From an uncultured Oscillospiraceae bacterium (lineage in GTDB: Bacteria; Bacillota; Clostridia; Oscillospirales; Oscillospiraceae), in contig CANQSJ010000006.1 in NCBI GenBank assembly GCA_947626495.1, positions 1 through 64,000 of the forward strand: DNA of 64,000 nt, in the 5' to 3' direction. The notes under the pieces are model-generated. The model was not told where the DNA came from, did not search any database, and was given only the letters and a program-made list of their open reading frames with translations. The position numbers were made by a program, and so were the translations under genes. Shown piece after piece: positions 8,993-16,510 of the stretch. Every line of letters begins with the position of its first letter. The first letter of the stretch is position 1.

Positions 8993-10045
8993 ATGGGTAC
9001 GACGCTTTCGGAGAGCATACGCCGGTTCCGCCGGGAACGGGCGCTGACCCAGGAGCAGCTGGCGGAGGCGCTGGGAGTCACGGTGGGGGCCGTATACAAG
9101 TGGGAGGCGGGGCTGTCCGCGCCCGGCATAGGCATGCTGATGGAGCTGGCGGATCTGTTCGACACCTCGGTGGACGTGCTGCTGGGTTATGATGCGAAGA
9201 GCAGCCGGCAGGCCGACACCGTCGGGCGGCTGAAGGACTGCCTCCACGCCCGGGACAGGAGCGGCCTGGCCGAGGCGGAGAAGGCGCTGCTGCGCTATCC
9301 CAACTGCTTCGACGTGGCGTACCAGAGCGCCATGCTGTATTATCTGTTCGGGCTGATAAACGGGGAAAAGCCGCCGATCCGGCGGTCCATCGGCCTGATG
9401 GAGCGGGCCATCGTCCTGTTGGGGCAGAACACGGACCCGAACGTCAGCGAGCTCTCCATCACCTACAACATGGCGGGGGCGTATTTTGAGCTGGGGGAGA
9501 ATGAAAAGGCCCTGGAGCTTTTGAAGAGCAACAACCCCCGGGGCATCAACAACGACGTGATCGGCCAGTCCCTGGCCAGTTTCTGCGAGCGGCCTGAGGA
9601 GGCGGTGGAGTATCTGTCCACGGCGCTGGTGTCCGCGTCCGCCGTGCTGATCCGGATCTTCAACGGCATGGTGAACGTGTACTTCAAGCGGGGCGACTTC
9701 TCGGCGGTGGCGGCGGCCATGGAGCTGGTCCTGGGCTACCTCGCGGGATTGAGAAATGAGGGGAAGAGCAACCTGTTCGACAAGCCCTGCACGGCGTTTT
9801 ACGTCTGTCTGGCCCACGCCAGGCTGAAGCTGGGCGAGCCGGAGGCGGCGCGGGAGCTGGCGGAGCGGTTCGACCGGGACCCCGACTACACCGCGGACGG
9901 TTTGCGCTTTTTCAGCGCGGCCAAACAGCAGACGGCGTTCGACAGCTTGGGCGATACCGCCGTGCAGGTCGCGGAAAAAGCGGTGCTCTCCCTGGACGAC
10001 GGGCAGCTGACCGGGCTGTGGGAGGAGGTGACCCATGAGAGATAA
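8993..10045 (+). CDS. XRE-family regulator with C-terminal TPR-like region
   Basis: The 350-residue protein begins with a helix-turn-helix of the XRE/Cro type at residues 5-60 (LTQEQLAEALGVTVGAVYKWE). About 290 residues follow that look like tetratricopeptide helices (for example SITYNMAGAYFELGENEKALELL). Such regulators usually sense a peptide or small ligand through the TPR part. ATG 8993 is chosen for AAGGGGGG upstream; an upstream in-frame ATG at 8951 overlaps the -10. The stop overlaps the next gene's start by 11 bp, so regulator and exporter are very likely co-expressed and coupled. It is not a sequence twin of the regulator at 22382-23272, although the arrangement is the same. The signal it senses is unknown. 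Confidence 0.85.
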   Translation: MGTTLSESIRRFRRERALTQEQLAEALGVTVGAVYKWEAGLSAPGIGMLMELADLFDTSVDVLLGYDAKSSRQADTVGRLKDCLHARDRSGLAEAEKALLRYPNCFDVAYQSAMLYYLFGLINGEKPPIRRSIGLMERAIVLLGQNTDPNVSELSITYNMAGAYFELGENEKALELLKSNNPRGINNDVIGQSLASFCERPEEAVEYLSTALVSASAVLIRIFNGMVNVYFKRGDFSAVAAAMELVLGYLAGLRNEGKSNLFDKPCTAFYVCLAHARLKLGEPEAARELAERFDRDPDYTADGLRFFSAAKQQTAFDSLGDTAVQVAEKAVLSLDDGQLTGLWEEVTHER

Positions 10046-11750
10046 GACGCTGCGCCGGGAGTACACCGCGCGGTTTTTCCGGGGGAACCGGCCGGCGTAC
10101 TGCGGGATGCTGCTGGCGGCGCTGCTGTTCAGCCTTTTGAACCTGTCGGTGGCGTGGCTGCTCCAGCAGCTGGTGGACTACGTGGCCGGGTCGCCGGACG
10201 CCCTCTCTCTTGGCACGCTGGCGCTGCTGACGGCGGGCTTCATCCTGGCGATCGTGCCCCTGAAGGCGCTGCAGTACGGCACCAAGCCCCGGTTCATGGC
10301 CCGGGCGCTGAACCAGTTCAAGAGCTTCGCCTTCGGCAAGCTGATGCGCAAGAGCATCGCCTCTTTTCAGAGCGAGACGACGGGCACATACCTGTCCGCC
10401 TTTTCCAACGACCTGACGACCATTGAGACAAATTATCTTGAGAAGCAGTCCATGCTGGTCTTCAACACGGTGTGGGCCGGCGGCGCGGTGGCGCTGATGG
10501 TGCTGTACAGCCCCATCCTGGCCGCCATCGCCATCGGTCTTTGCGTAATGCCGCTGCTGGCTTCCTCATTCACTGGAAGATACATGGAAAAGGCTGAAAA
10601 GGAAACATCGGAGCGAAACGCCGGTTTTGCGGCGTCATTAAAGGACATTCTCAGTGGTTTTTCGGTGATAAAAAGTTTTCGAGCTGAAAACTCTGCAATC
10701 GATCTGCTGGAGCAGAGCAGCCTGGCTGTTGAGCAAGCCAAGTGCCACAAACGGAAGCTCTCCGTGATCCTCTCTACGATTGGTGGAATTGCGGAGATAT
10801 CCGCACAGCTCGGAACACTCCTTATCGGTGCTGTGCTGGCGCAGCAGGGTTTTGGCATCACCCCCGGTATGCTCTTTGTCTTTATGGATTTGACTGGCGC
10901 AGTGATAACAGTTGTCGGTCAAATGCCGGAGCTTCTGGCAAACCGCCGGGCGGCGCTGGCGCTGGTGGACAAAATGGCCCGGGCGCTGGAATCCAACGTC
11001 CGGGACGAGGGGCGGGATATCCCCAACTGCCTGGAAAGGGGCATCTCGGTGCGGGGGCTGTCCTTCGGCTACGAGCCGGGCAGCGAGGTGCTCCACGGCA
11101 TCGACATAGACTTCCGGGCGGGCAGCAGCTACGCCGTCGTGGGGGCCTCCGGCAGCGGCAAATCCACGCTTTTGAGCCTTCTCATGGCGGCCAGCCACGA
11201 CTACGCCGGGTCGATTTGCTACGACGGCGCGGAGCTGCGGGACGTCAGCAGCGCGTCCCTGTACGAGCTGGTGTCCATGGTCGGGCAGGACGTGTTCGTG
11301 TTCGACGCCTCCATCCGGGACAACATCACCATGTTCCGGGATTTCCCGGCGGCGGAGGTGGACCGGGCCATCGAGCTTTCCGGCCTGGGCCGGCTCATAG
11401 CGGAGCGGGGCGGAGATTATCTCTGCGGCGAGAACGGCCGGGGCCTGTCCGGCGGGGAGAAGCAGCGCGTCTCCATCGCCTGGAGCCTGCTGCGGCGCTC
11501 GTCGGTGCTGCTGGCCGACGAGGTGACCGCCGCTCTGGACGCCGGGACGGCCTATCAGGTGACCGACGACATCCTGAAGCTGGAGGGTATCACCCGCATC
11601 GTCGTGACCCACGCGCTGGCGGAGCCGCTTCTGCGGCGGTATGACGGCATCGTCGTGTTGAAGGACGGCCGGGTGGAGGAGACCGGCGACTTTGACCAGC
11701 TCATGGCCCGCAAGGGGTACTTTTACGCCCTGTATACCGTGGCGCAGTGA
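10035..11750 (+). CDS. ABC exporter, fused membrane and ATPase domains
   Basis: A half-transporter of 571 residues with an N-terminal six-helix membrane domain (about residues 20-310) and a C-terminal ATPase: Walker A VGASGSGKST near residue 369, signature LSGGEKQR, Walker B VLLADEVTAALD and the H-loop VVTHALAE. Half-transporters of this type dimerise. The substrate cannot be read from sequence; peptide or drug export is typical. It is a paralogue of 20683-22395 on the other strand (shared ending RKGYFY-LYTVA, ENG-GLSGGE-QR, SIRDNITMFRDFP versus TIRRNITMFRNFP). Bases 10561-10920, coding the second half of the membrane domain, have clearly lower GC than the rest. The frame is intact throughout. 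Confidence 0.9.
   Translation: MRDKTLRREYTARFFRGNRPAYCGMLLAALLFSLLNLSVAWLLQQLVDYVAGSPDALSLGTLALLTAGFILAIVPLKALQYGTKPRFMARALNQFKSFAFGKLMRKSIASFQSETTGTYLSAFSNDLTTIETNYLEKQSMLVFNTVWAGGAVALMVLYSPILAAIAIGLCVMPLLASSFTGRYMEKAEKETSERNAGFAASLKDILSGFSVIKSFRAENSAIDLLEQSSLAVEQAKCHKRKLSVILSTIGGIAEISAQLGTLLIGAVLAQQGFGITPGMLFVFMDLTGAVITVVGQMPELLANRRAALALVDKMARALESNVRDEGRDIPNCLERGISVRGLSFGYEPGSEVLHGIDIDFRAGSSYAVVGASGSGKSTLLSLLMAASHDYAGSICYDGAELRDVSSASLYELVSMVGQDVFVFDASIRDNITMFRDFPAAEVDRAIELSGLGRLIAERGGDYLCGENGRGLSGGEKQRVSIAWSLLRRSSVLLADEVTAALDAGTAYQVTDDILKLEGITRIVVTHALAEPLLRRYDGIVVLKDGRVEETGDFDQLMARKGYFYALYTVAQ
10561..10920 (+). other. Low-GC mosaic patch inside the ABC exporter gene
   Basis: By manual count this 360-bp stretch has about 181 G+C (50%), against 63-67% in the adjacent 60-base lines at 10501, 10441 and 10921. 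Codon use shifts to A/T-ending codons (AAA, GAA, ATT, TCT) and then returns abruptly to G/C-ending ones. The encoded residues, roughly 176-295, cover the later transmembrane helices that shape substrate specificity. This fits intragenic recombination with a lower-GC homologue, though local selection is not excluded. Confidence 0.65.
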
Positions 11751-11753
11751 TGC

Positions 11754-11787
11754 AAAAAAAGCCCCGCTCTCACGAGCGGGGCTTTTG
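11754..11787. terminator. Bidirectional terminator between ABC exporter and trpZ
   Basis: The A7 tract (11754-11760) precedes the stem GCCCCGCTC (11761-11769), loop TCAC and GAGCGGGGC (11774-11782), then TTTT. It serves the exporter on the plus strand. On the minus strand, where the A tract becomes a T7 run, it serves the tryptophan importer operon. Confidence 0.9.
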
Positions 11788-11802
11788 CTGTGCGATATTG
11801 TC

Positions 11803-12588
11803 TCAGCTGAGGAGCATCCGGTCGTTGTCCAGGGCCTTGCCCACGTTCTCCTTGAACATGCGCAGCAGGTCGTCCACCGTCAGGCCCTTGCGCTGGTCCT
11901 CCTTCAGGTCCAGCAGGATGCGGCCGGCGTCCATCATCAGCGTCCGGTTGCCCAGCTCCAGGGCCGAGGACATGTTGTGGGTGATCATCATGCAGGTCAG
12001 GCCGTTGTCCCGGACGATGTCCTGGGTGAGGGCGAGCACCTTCTCCGCCGTGCCCGGGTCCAGGGCGGCGGTGTGTTCGTCCAGCAGCAGCAGCTTGGGG
12101 GGGACCATGGTGGCCATGAGAAGAGTCAGCGCCTGGCGCTGGCCGCCGGACAGCAGCCCCACCGGCTGGCGCATCCGGTCCTCCAGACCCATGTTCAGCA
12201 GGGCCAGCTTATCCCGGAAGGCGGACTTCTCCGCCTTGGACACGTGGCTGAGCCAGCCGCCGCCTCCCGCCGCCAGGGCCAGGTTCTCCTCGATGGTCAT
12301 GCCCGGGGCGCTGCCCCGCATGGGGTCCTGGAAAAGCCGGCCGATGCTCTTGGCCCGCATGTACTCCGGCTGGAACGTCACGTCCTTTCCATCCAGGGTG
12401 ATGGAACCGGTGTCCGGCAGAAAGCTGCCGGCGATGGCGTTGAACAGGGTGGACTTGCCCGCGCCGTTGGCGCCGATGATGGTGACGAAGTCGCCCTTTT
12501 CCAGGTGCAGGTCCACGCCGGTGAGGGCGGTCTTCTCGTTGACGGTGCCGGGGTTGAAGGTCTTGGTGATGTTCCGGAGGGTGAGCAT
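11803..12588 (-). CDS. trpZ: Tryptophan-type ABC importer, ATP-binding protein
   Basis: Energises uptake by the importer encoded with the next two genes. The 261-residue ATPase has Walker A IGANGAGKST, signature LLSGGQRQAL, Walker B LLLLDEHTAALD and H-loop ITHNM. It starts 2 bp after the permease stop. The last gene of the operon, it ends 16 bp before a strong terminator. The family (uncharacterised ABC systems with an ABC_sub_bind-type binding protein) includes T-box-controlled tryptophan/tyrosine importers called TrpXYZ; the tryptophan assignment rests on the leader RNA upstream rather than on the ATPase itself. Confidence 0.82.
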   Translation of the reverse strand: MLTLRNITKTFNPGTVNEKTALTGVDLHLEKGDFVTIIGANGAGKSTLFNAIAGSFLPDTGSITLDGKDVTFQPEYMRAKSIGRLFQDPMRGSAPGMTIEENLALAAGGGGWLSHVSKAEKSAFRDKLALLNMGLEDRMRQPVGLLSGGQRQALTLLMATMVPPKLLLLDEHTAALDPGTAEKVLALTQDIVRDNGLTCMMITHNMSSALELGNRTLMMDAGRILLDLKEDQRKGLTVDDLLRMFKENVGKALDNDRMLLS

Positions 12589-12589
12589 G

Positions 12590-13519
12590 TCAGTCCGCCC
12601 CCTTTCCCGTGCCGGCCAGACGCCGGCGGATGGTGGGCAGCTGGCTCTGGAAGTAGGGCCCCGCGATGGCGATGATGACGATCACGGAGCTGACCAGCTT
12701 CAGCATAAACGCGGGCATGTTGAACCGCAGGGCGATGGTGTACACCAGCCGGAAGATGATGGAGCCCAGCACCACGCCCACCGCCCGCCGGGCGATGGAG
12801 CCCTTGCCGAAGAAGGTCCGGCCGATGAGCAGGCTGGCCAGGGCGATGGTGACCATGCTGGAGCCGATGTTGATGTCCACGGACTTCTGGCTCTGGGCCA
12901 GCAGGCACCCGGACAGGCCGGTGAAGGCGTTGGCCACGCACAGGCCCACCGTGGTGGTGAAGATGGGGTTGATGGAGGAGGACCGGACCATGTCCGGGTT
13001 GTCGCCGGTGGCCCGGATGGCCAGGCCCAGCCGGGTGCGCAGAAACAGCGCCAGAAACACCACCACCGCCGCCACCGCGATCAGTTCGATGATGAGCTCA
13101 TACTCCCCCGCCAGGGGCGTGCCGTCCAGCAGGGCCTTCAGCTTGGTGAACACGGTCTCGGTCTTGTTCATGTTCAGCTGGGAGGACTTGCCCATGACGG
13201 CGATGTTGATGGAATAGAGGCCGGTATTGACGATGATGCCCGCCAGGAGGCTGTCGATGCCCATGCGGGTCTGGAGCACGGCGGTGATGAAGCCGCTGAG
13301 GATGCCCGCGGCCATGGCGGCGGGGACGGACAGGTAGGGGTGGCCGGCGATGGCCACCACGGCGCCCACCGTGGCCCCCAGGGTGAAACAGCCGTCGGTG
13401 CTCAGATCGCACACGTTCAGCATGGAATAGCTCAGAAACAGGGCCAGCACGGTCAGCGAGCAGGTCAGGCCCAGCTCCAGCGCCGTCTGTACCAGCCCCC
13501 ACAGGGCGGATAGTGACAT
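12590..13519 (-). CDS. trpY: Tryptophan-type ABC importer, permease
   Basis: Integral membrane permease of 309 residues with about eight to ten hydrophobic segments, of the branched-chain-amino-acid/ribose permease superfamily. Conserved pieces include LGATVGAVVAI near the N-terminus and IRATGDNPDMVRSSSIN, the cytoplasmic loop that contacts the ATPase. ATG 13519 lies after a GAGGA sequence. It lies between the binding-protein and ATPase genes. A 178-bp hairpin-rich gap separates it from the binding-protein gene, so its expression may differ from that of trpX despite the shared operon. Confidence 0.82.
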   Translation of the reverse strand: MSLSALWGLVQTALELGLTCSLTVLALFLSYSMLNVCDLSTDGCFTLGATVGAVVAIAGHPYLSVPAAMAAGILSGFITAVLQTRMGIDSLLAGIIVNTGLYSINIAVMGKSSQLNMNKTETVFTKLKALLDGTPLAGEYELIIELIAVAAVVVFLALFLRTRLGLAIRATGDNPDMVRSSSINPIFTTTVGLCVANAFTGLSGCLLAQSQKSVDINIGSSMVTIALASLLIGRTFFGKGSIARRAVGVVLGSIIFRLVYTIALRFNMPAFMLKLVSSVIVIIAIAGPYFQSQLPTIRRRLAGTGKGAD

Positions 13520-13540
13520 GAATGGTGTTCCTCCTCGTCA

Positions 13541-13692
13541 GAATTCGCAGGCCAGGTTTCCCTTTGCCGCCTGCGGCAAAGCTCAAGTGGCCCGCGATTC
13601 TTCCTCTCCCCAAAAGGCAGGCGTGCCTTTTGGGGTCCCTATCTCTGAGCCAACGTCTCCCTCGTCGGAGGGAGGCGTTGGTTCAGCGGAAA
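13541..13692. repeat. Three tandem hairpins between trpX and trpY
   Basis: Perfect stems are CTTTGCCGC/GCGGCAAAG (13562-13581) and CCCCAAAAGGCA/TGCCTTTTGGGG (13608-13635). A third imperfect stem with CCAACG/CGTTGG ends lies at about 13659-13685. They sit inside an operon, where such structures can trim or stabilise mRNA so that the binding protein is made in excess. Inverted similarity to 968-1040 suggests a dispersed repeat. No gene is seen. Confidence 0.55.
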
Positions 13693-13697
13693 TTGGT

Positions 13698-14744
13698 TTA
13701 CTCGAACTCCTCCGCCGTCGTCACGGCCTGGACCTTGGTGCACAGGGGGGCGAACAGGGCCTCCAGCTCCTCGTAGGTCTTGCCGGAGATCTGCTCGCAC
13801 ACGTCGGAGTTGATGGTGGCGGTGCCGTTGTCGAAGGTCATCACGGGCAGGGTGGCGGGATCCGCGCCGTCCAGCAGGATCTGGGCGACCATGTTGGCGG
13901 TCTCCACGCCCAGGTTGGCGTAATCCACGCCGTAGCCCAGGAACGCGCCGTTCAGGGCGAAGGAGTCGGCACCGGTGTAGTGGGGGATCTGGGCCTCGGC
14001 CAGATCCTCATAGATGCTCAGCTCCGCCTCCATGATCTTGTTGTCGGAGGGGGTGAACACCGCGTCCACACCGTCGGAGATCAGCTGGCTGACCGCCTGC
14101 TGGATCTCGGCGGCGGTGGTGCCGTTGTATTCCTTGTAGGCCACGCCCTTGCCGTCCAGGTACTCCTTGGCGGCGGCGATGGCGGTGGTGGAGGACTCCT
14201 GGCCCACGTCATACAGCAGGCCGATCAGGTCCGCCTCCGGGTCGGCGGCGAAGACCAGGTTGAAGATGGCCTCGGTGTCCAGATAGTCGCTGGTGCCGGT
14301 GATGTTGGCGCCGGGGGCGTCATTGCTGGCCACGATGCCGGCGGCCACCGGGTCGGACACGGCGGAGAACACCACGGGGATCTGGTTCTCCTCGGTGTCG
14401 GCCTGCATCTTCATGGCCACGGGGGTGGCCACGCCCACCATCAGGTCCACCTCGTCGGCGATGAAGTTCTGGATGATCTGCTCCATCACGGTCTCGTCGC
14501 CGTTGCAGTTGTCATAGCTGATGTCGAAGGTGACGCCCCTCTCCTCGCCGACGGCGGCCAGCTGATCCTGGATGTTCTTCACGATCTGGTTCAGGGACGC
14601 GTCGTCCACATAGTTGCAGATGCCGACTTTATAGACGGTCCCGCTGTCGGCGCTGTCGCCGGTGTTGCCGCCGCCGCAGGCGGCCAGGGACAGGACCATT
14701 ACGAGCGCCAGGACGGCGCAGAGCATTTTTTTCAGGGTTTTCAT
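13698..14744 (-). CDS. trpX: Tryptophan-type ABC importer, substrate-binding lipoprotein
   Basis: Extracytoplasmic binding protein of 348 residues with a lipoprotein signal peptide (MKTLKKMLCAVLALVMVLSL followed by AACGGG; lipid-modified Cys at 23). The mature part is a two-lobed type I binding fold of the ABC_sub_bind family, with pieces such as PVVFSAVSDPVAAG and VDAVFTPSDNKIM. AAAGGAG precedes the ATG. It is the first structural gene after a T-box riboswitch whose specifier is TGG, which supports tryptophan as ligand; the family also contains binding proteins for other small ligands. Confidence 0.85.
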   Translation of the reverse strand: MKTLKKMLCAVLALVMVLSLAACGGGNTGDSADSGTVYKVGICNYVDDASLNQIVKNIQDQLAAVGEERGVTFDISYDNCNGDETVMEQIIQNFIADEVDLMVGVATPVAMKMQADTEENQIPVVFSAVSDPVAAGIVASNDAPGANITGTSDYLDTEAIFNLVFAADPEADLIGLLYDVGQESSTTAIAAAKEYLDGKGVAYKEYNGTTAAEIQQAVSQLISDGVDAVFTPSDNKIMEAELSIYEDLAEAQIPHYTGADSFALNGAFLGYGVDYANLGVETANMVAQILLDGADPATLPVMTFDNGTATINSDVCEQISGKTYEELEALFAPLCTKVQAVTTAEEFE

Positions 14745-14815
14745 GGTTTTATTCTCCTTTTCAGCTTTCTCATTTTATTTTGTTCGGTTATGATATGTTC
14801 TTTCGGTGTGGGTCC

Positions 14816-14854
14816 TCACGCCCGCCATCGTTTGGACAGTATGAACATCTTCAT
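14816..14854 (-). CDS. Possible 12-codon leader peptide with a Trp codon
   Basis: Between the T-box terminator and trpX lies a short frame MKMFILSKRWRA ending in TGA. GGGAGG stands 3-4 bp before the first ATG and 9-10 bp before the second (14848), so the second start has better spacing. A tryptophan codon (14825-14827) sits near the end. It would only be transcribed when the T-box reads through. It could be a chance ORF; there is no paired attenuator hairpin that I can draw with confidence. Confidence 0.3.
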   Translation of the reverse strand: MKMFILSKRWRA

Positions 14855-14872
14855 GTACCTCCCGTTTTCCAA

Positions 14873-14912
14873 ATAAAAAATTCCTGCCCCAGCTATCTGC
14901 TGGGACAGGAAT
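14873..14912 (-). terminator. T-box terminator hairpin
   Basis: ATTCCTGTCCCAGC pairs with GCTGGGGCAGGAAT around a 5-nt loop (minus strand, 14880-14912), followed by a T-rich run 14873-14880. The left arm partly overlaps the sequence that forms the antiterminator with the T-box motif. Confidence 0.9.
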
Positions 14913-15165
14913 GAAGTAACATCCTGCGGTGCCACCCGGCTTGGCGCTCACGCGCCCGCTTTGTTCCGCGCCATCACGCGGCGGCGTTGTTCACGGAGCG
15001 CCTCTCTCCGTCTCACATAGGGCGGCTGCCGCCGCCTTCCGATCGCCCTCCGAAGTCCATTCACACATTCCGGCCTGTACCGCGGTTCCAGCAATGCGCG
15101 GCTCTCTGTGACACGCTCAGGAAAGGTTACTTACTCTTCATCAACGGTTTACTGTATTGAATTTG
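14873..15165 (-). promoter_or_regulatory. T-box riboswitch, tryptophan-specific
   Basis: On the minus strand the leader carries the T-box sequence GGGTGGCACCGC (14926-14937), a terminator hairpin and T-run (14873-14912), and a Stem I. The specifier context GTGAATGGACTT places TGG (15057-15059) followed by A, the usual layout of the specifier loop. In the antiterminator bulge TGGC, the C would pair with a G discriminator, as in bacterial tRNA-Trp. Uncharged tRNA-Trp would therefore allow read-through into trpXYZ. The specifier call is by pattern, not by folding. Confidence 0.88.
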
Positions 15166-15170
15166 AACGC

Positions 15171-15199
15171 ATTATAACCCGCCCGCTTCGGTTTGTCAA
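15171..15199 (-). promoter_or_regulatory. Consensus promoter of the Trp T-box operon
   Basis: A perfect sigma-A promoter on the minus strand: TTGACA (15194-15199), 17-bp spacer, TATAAT (15171-15176). It lies 21 bp after the psuG stop. Constant strong initiation followed by riboswitch control fits T-box operons. Confidence 0.93.
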
Positions 15200-15220
15200 C
15201 ACTTTTTTGCAGGTATTTTT

Positions 15221-16135
15221 TTACAGCTTCGCCAGCTCTCCGGCGGTGTCGGCGGCCAGGGCGGCGTTGTTGAGCACCAGCTGGATGTTGGACTCCAGAC
15301 TGTCCCCGCCGGTGAGCTCCTTCACCCGGGCCAGCAGGAAGGGGGTCACCTTCTTGCCCTTGATGCCCTGCTGTACGCTCTCGGCCACGGCCTGGTCGAT
15401 GGCGGCGTTGATCACCGCCGGGTCCATGGAATACGGCTCCGGGATGGGGTTGGCGCACAGCATGCCGCCGGGATAGCCCAGAGCCCGCTGGGCGGCGAAG
15501 GCCGCGGCCAGCTGGGCCGGGGTGTCGGCCCGGAAGTCCACGCCGAAGCCGCTGACCCGGGTGTAAAAGGCGGGCAGCTCGTCGGTCTGATAGCCGCACA
15601 CGGCCACGCCCTTGGTCTCCAGGTATTCCAGCGTCAGGCCCAGGTCCAGGATGGACTTGGCCCCGGCGCACACCACCAGCACGGGGGTGCGGGCCAGCTC
15701 CTCCAGGTCGGCAGAGATGTCCATGGTGACCTCCGCGCCCCGGTGGACGCCGCCGATGCCGCCGGTGGCGAACACCTGTATCCCCGCCAGGGCGGCCACG
15801 ATCATGGTGGCGGCCACGGTGGTGGCCCCGTCCTCGCCCCGGGCGCACAGCACCGGCAGATCCCGGCGGCTGGCCTTGGTGACGGCCTGGCCCTTCTTGG
15901 CCAGATACTCGATCTCATCCCTCTCCAGCCCGGCCTTCAGCCGCCCGCCGATGATGGCCACGGTGGCGGGCACGGCGCCGTGGGCGCGGATCACGTCCTC
16001 CACGGCGAAGGCAGTCTCGGCGTTCTGGGGCCAGGGCATGCCGTGGGAGATGATGGTGCTCTCCAGGGCCACCACCGGCTTTCCCGCCGCCAGGGCTTCG
16101 GCCACCTCGGGTTTTATGTCCAGATATCGATTCAT
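15221..16135 (-). CDS. psuG: Pseudouridine-5'-phosphate glycosidase
   Basis: PsuG cleaves pseudouridine 5'-phosphate to uracil and ribose 5-phosphate in RNA turnover (the reaction is reversible). The 304-residue product matches the family in length and in blocks VVALESTIISHGMPWPQN (residues 21-38), GAVPATVAIIGGRLKAGL, SRRDLPVLCARGEDGATTVA and FATGGIGGVHRGAE. GGAGGAG precedes the ATG. The usual partner, a PfkB-type pseudouridine kinase (PsuK), is not adjacent: the upstream neighbour is a DUF1294 gene and the downstream one the Trp T-box operon. No terminator is visible before the T-box promoter. Confidence 0.93.
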   Translation of the reverse strand: MNRYLDIKPEVAEALAAGKPVVALESTIISHGMPWPQNAETAFAVEDVIRAHGAVPATVAIIGGRLKAGLERDEIEYLAKKGQAVTKASRRDLPVLCARGEDGATTVAATMIVAALAGIQVFATGGIGGVHRGAEVTMDISADLEELARTPVLVVCAGAKSILDLGLTLEYLETKGVAVCGYQTDELPAFYTRVSGFGVDFRADTPAQLAAAFAAQRALGYPGGMLCANPIPEPYSMDPAVINAAIDQAVAESVQQGIKGKKVTPFLLARVKELTGGDSLESNIQLVLNNAALAADTAGELAKL

Positions 16136-16191
16136 GCTTGACGCTCCTCCGATTCTTCTCTAAAATAGATGGGCGGCATGTCCGGCCCGGC

Positions 16192-16473
16192 TCACACCGA
16201 CACGGCCCAGATCAGGGCCAGGGCGAGGGCGACCTGCAGCGCCAGGATCACCGGCACGCCGATGGCGAATTTCCGCTTTCTGATCTTGTGGCGGAACAGC
16301 AGCATCCCCGCCAGGGCGCCCACGCTGCCGCCGATGGCTGCCAGCCCCAGCAGCGCCGCCTCCGGGATGCGTTCCCGGTGCGCCCTGGCCCGGTGTTTGT
16401 CCAGGCCGTATACGATCATGGTCAGCAGATTGACCGCTTCCAGATAGATCAGCAAAACAGTAAACAGGTCCAT
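16192..16473 (-). CDS. DUF1294 membrane protein
   Basis: A 93-residue inner-membrane protein of the DUF1294 family, function unknown. It has an N-terminal hydrophobic segment (residues 2-22), the conserved block YGLDKHRA, then LGLAAIGGSVGALAGMLLFRHK and a C-terminal helix. ATG 16473 is chosen because the family begins just before the first helix; the frame remains open to 16518. There is no Shine-Dalgarno before 16473: a promoter -10 ends 6 bp upstream, so the mRNA may start at the ATG itself (leaderless). Confidence 0.85.
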   Translation of the reverse strand: MDLFTVLLIYLEAVNLLTMIVYGLDKHRARAHRERIPEAALLGLAAIGGSVGALAGMLLFRHKIRKRKFAIGVPVILALQVALALALIWAVSV

Positions 16474-16479
16474 GGGGGC

Positions 16480-16508
16480 AGTATACACTTTTTTTCCCGG
16501 GAGGTCAA
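16480..16508 (-). promoter_or_regulatory. Promoter of the DUF1294 gene (leaderless arrangement)
   Basis: Minus strand: -35 TTGACC (16503-16508), 17-bp spacer, -10 TATACT (16480-16485). Only six bases (16474-16479) separate the -10 from the ATG. The -35 lies inside the ribosome-binding region of the divergent gene at 16511. Confidence 0.8.
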
Positions 16509-16510
16509 CG

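Noticed and set aside
4861-9165. Very long open frame on the minus strand (about 1,430 codons) opposite addA
   Set aside because: It is antisense to a clear AddA gene. High GC at the third codon position leaves few stops; the translation is Arg/Pro/Gln/His-rich with no recognisable domain.
11747-13513. Plus-strand open frame of about 590 codons opposite trpY-trpZ
   Set aside because: It begins inside the terminator at 11754 and is antisense to recognisable ABC transporter genes.
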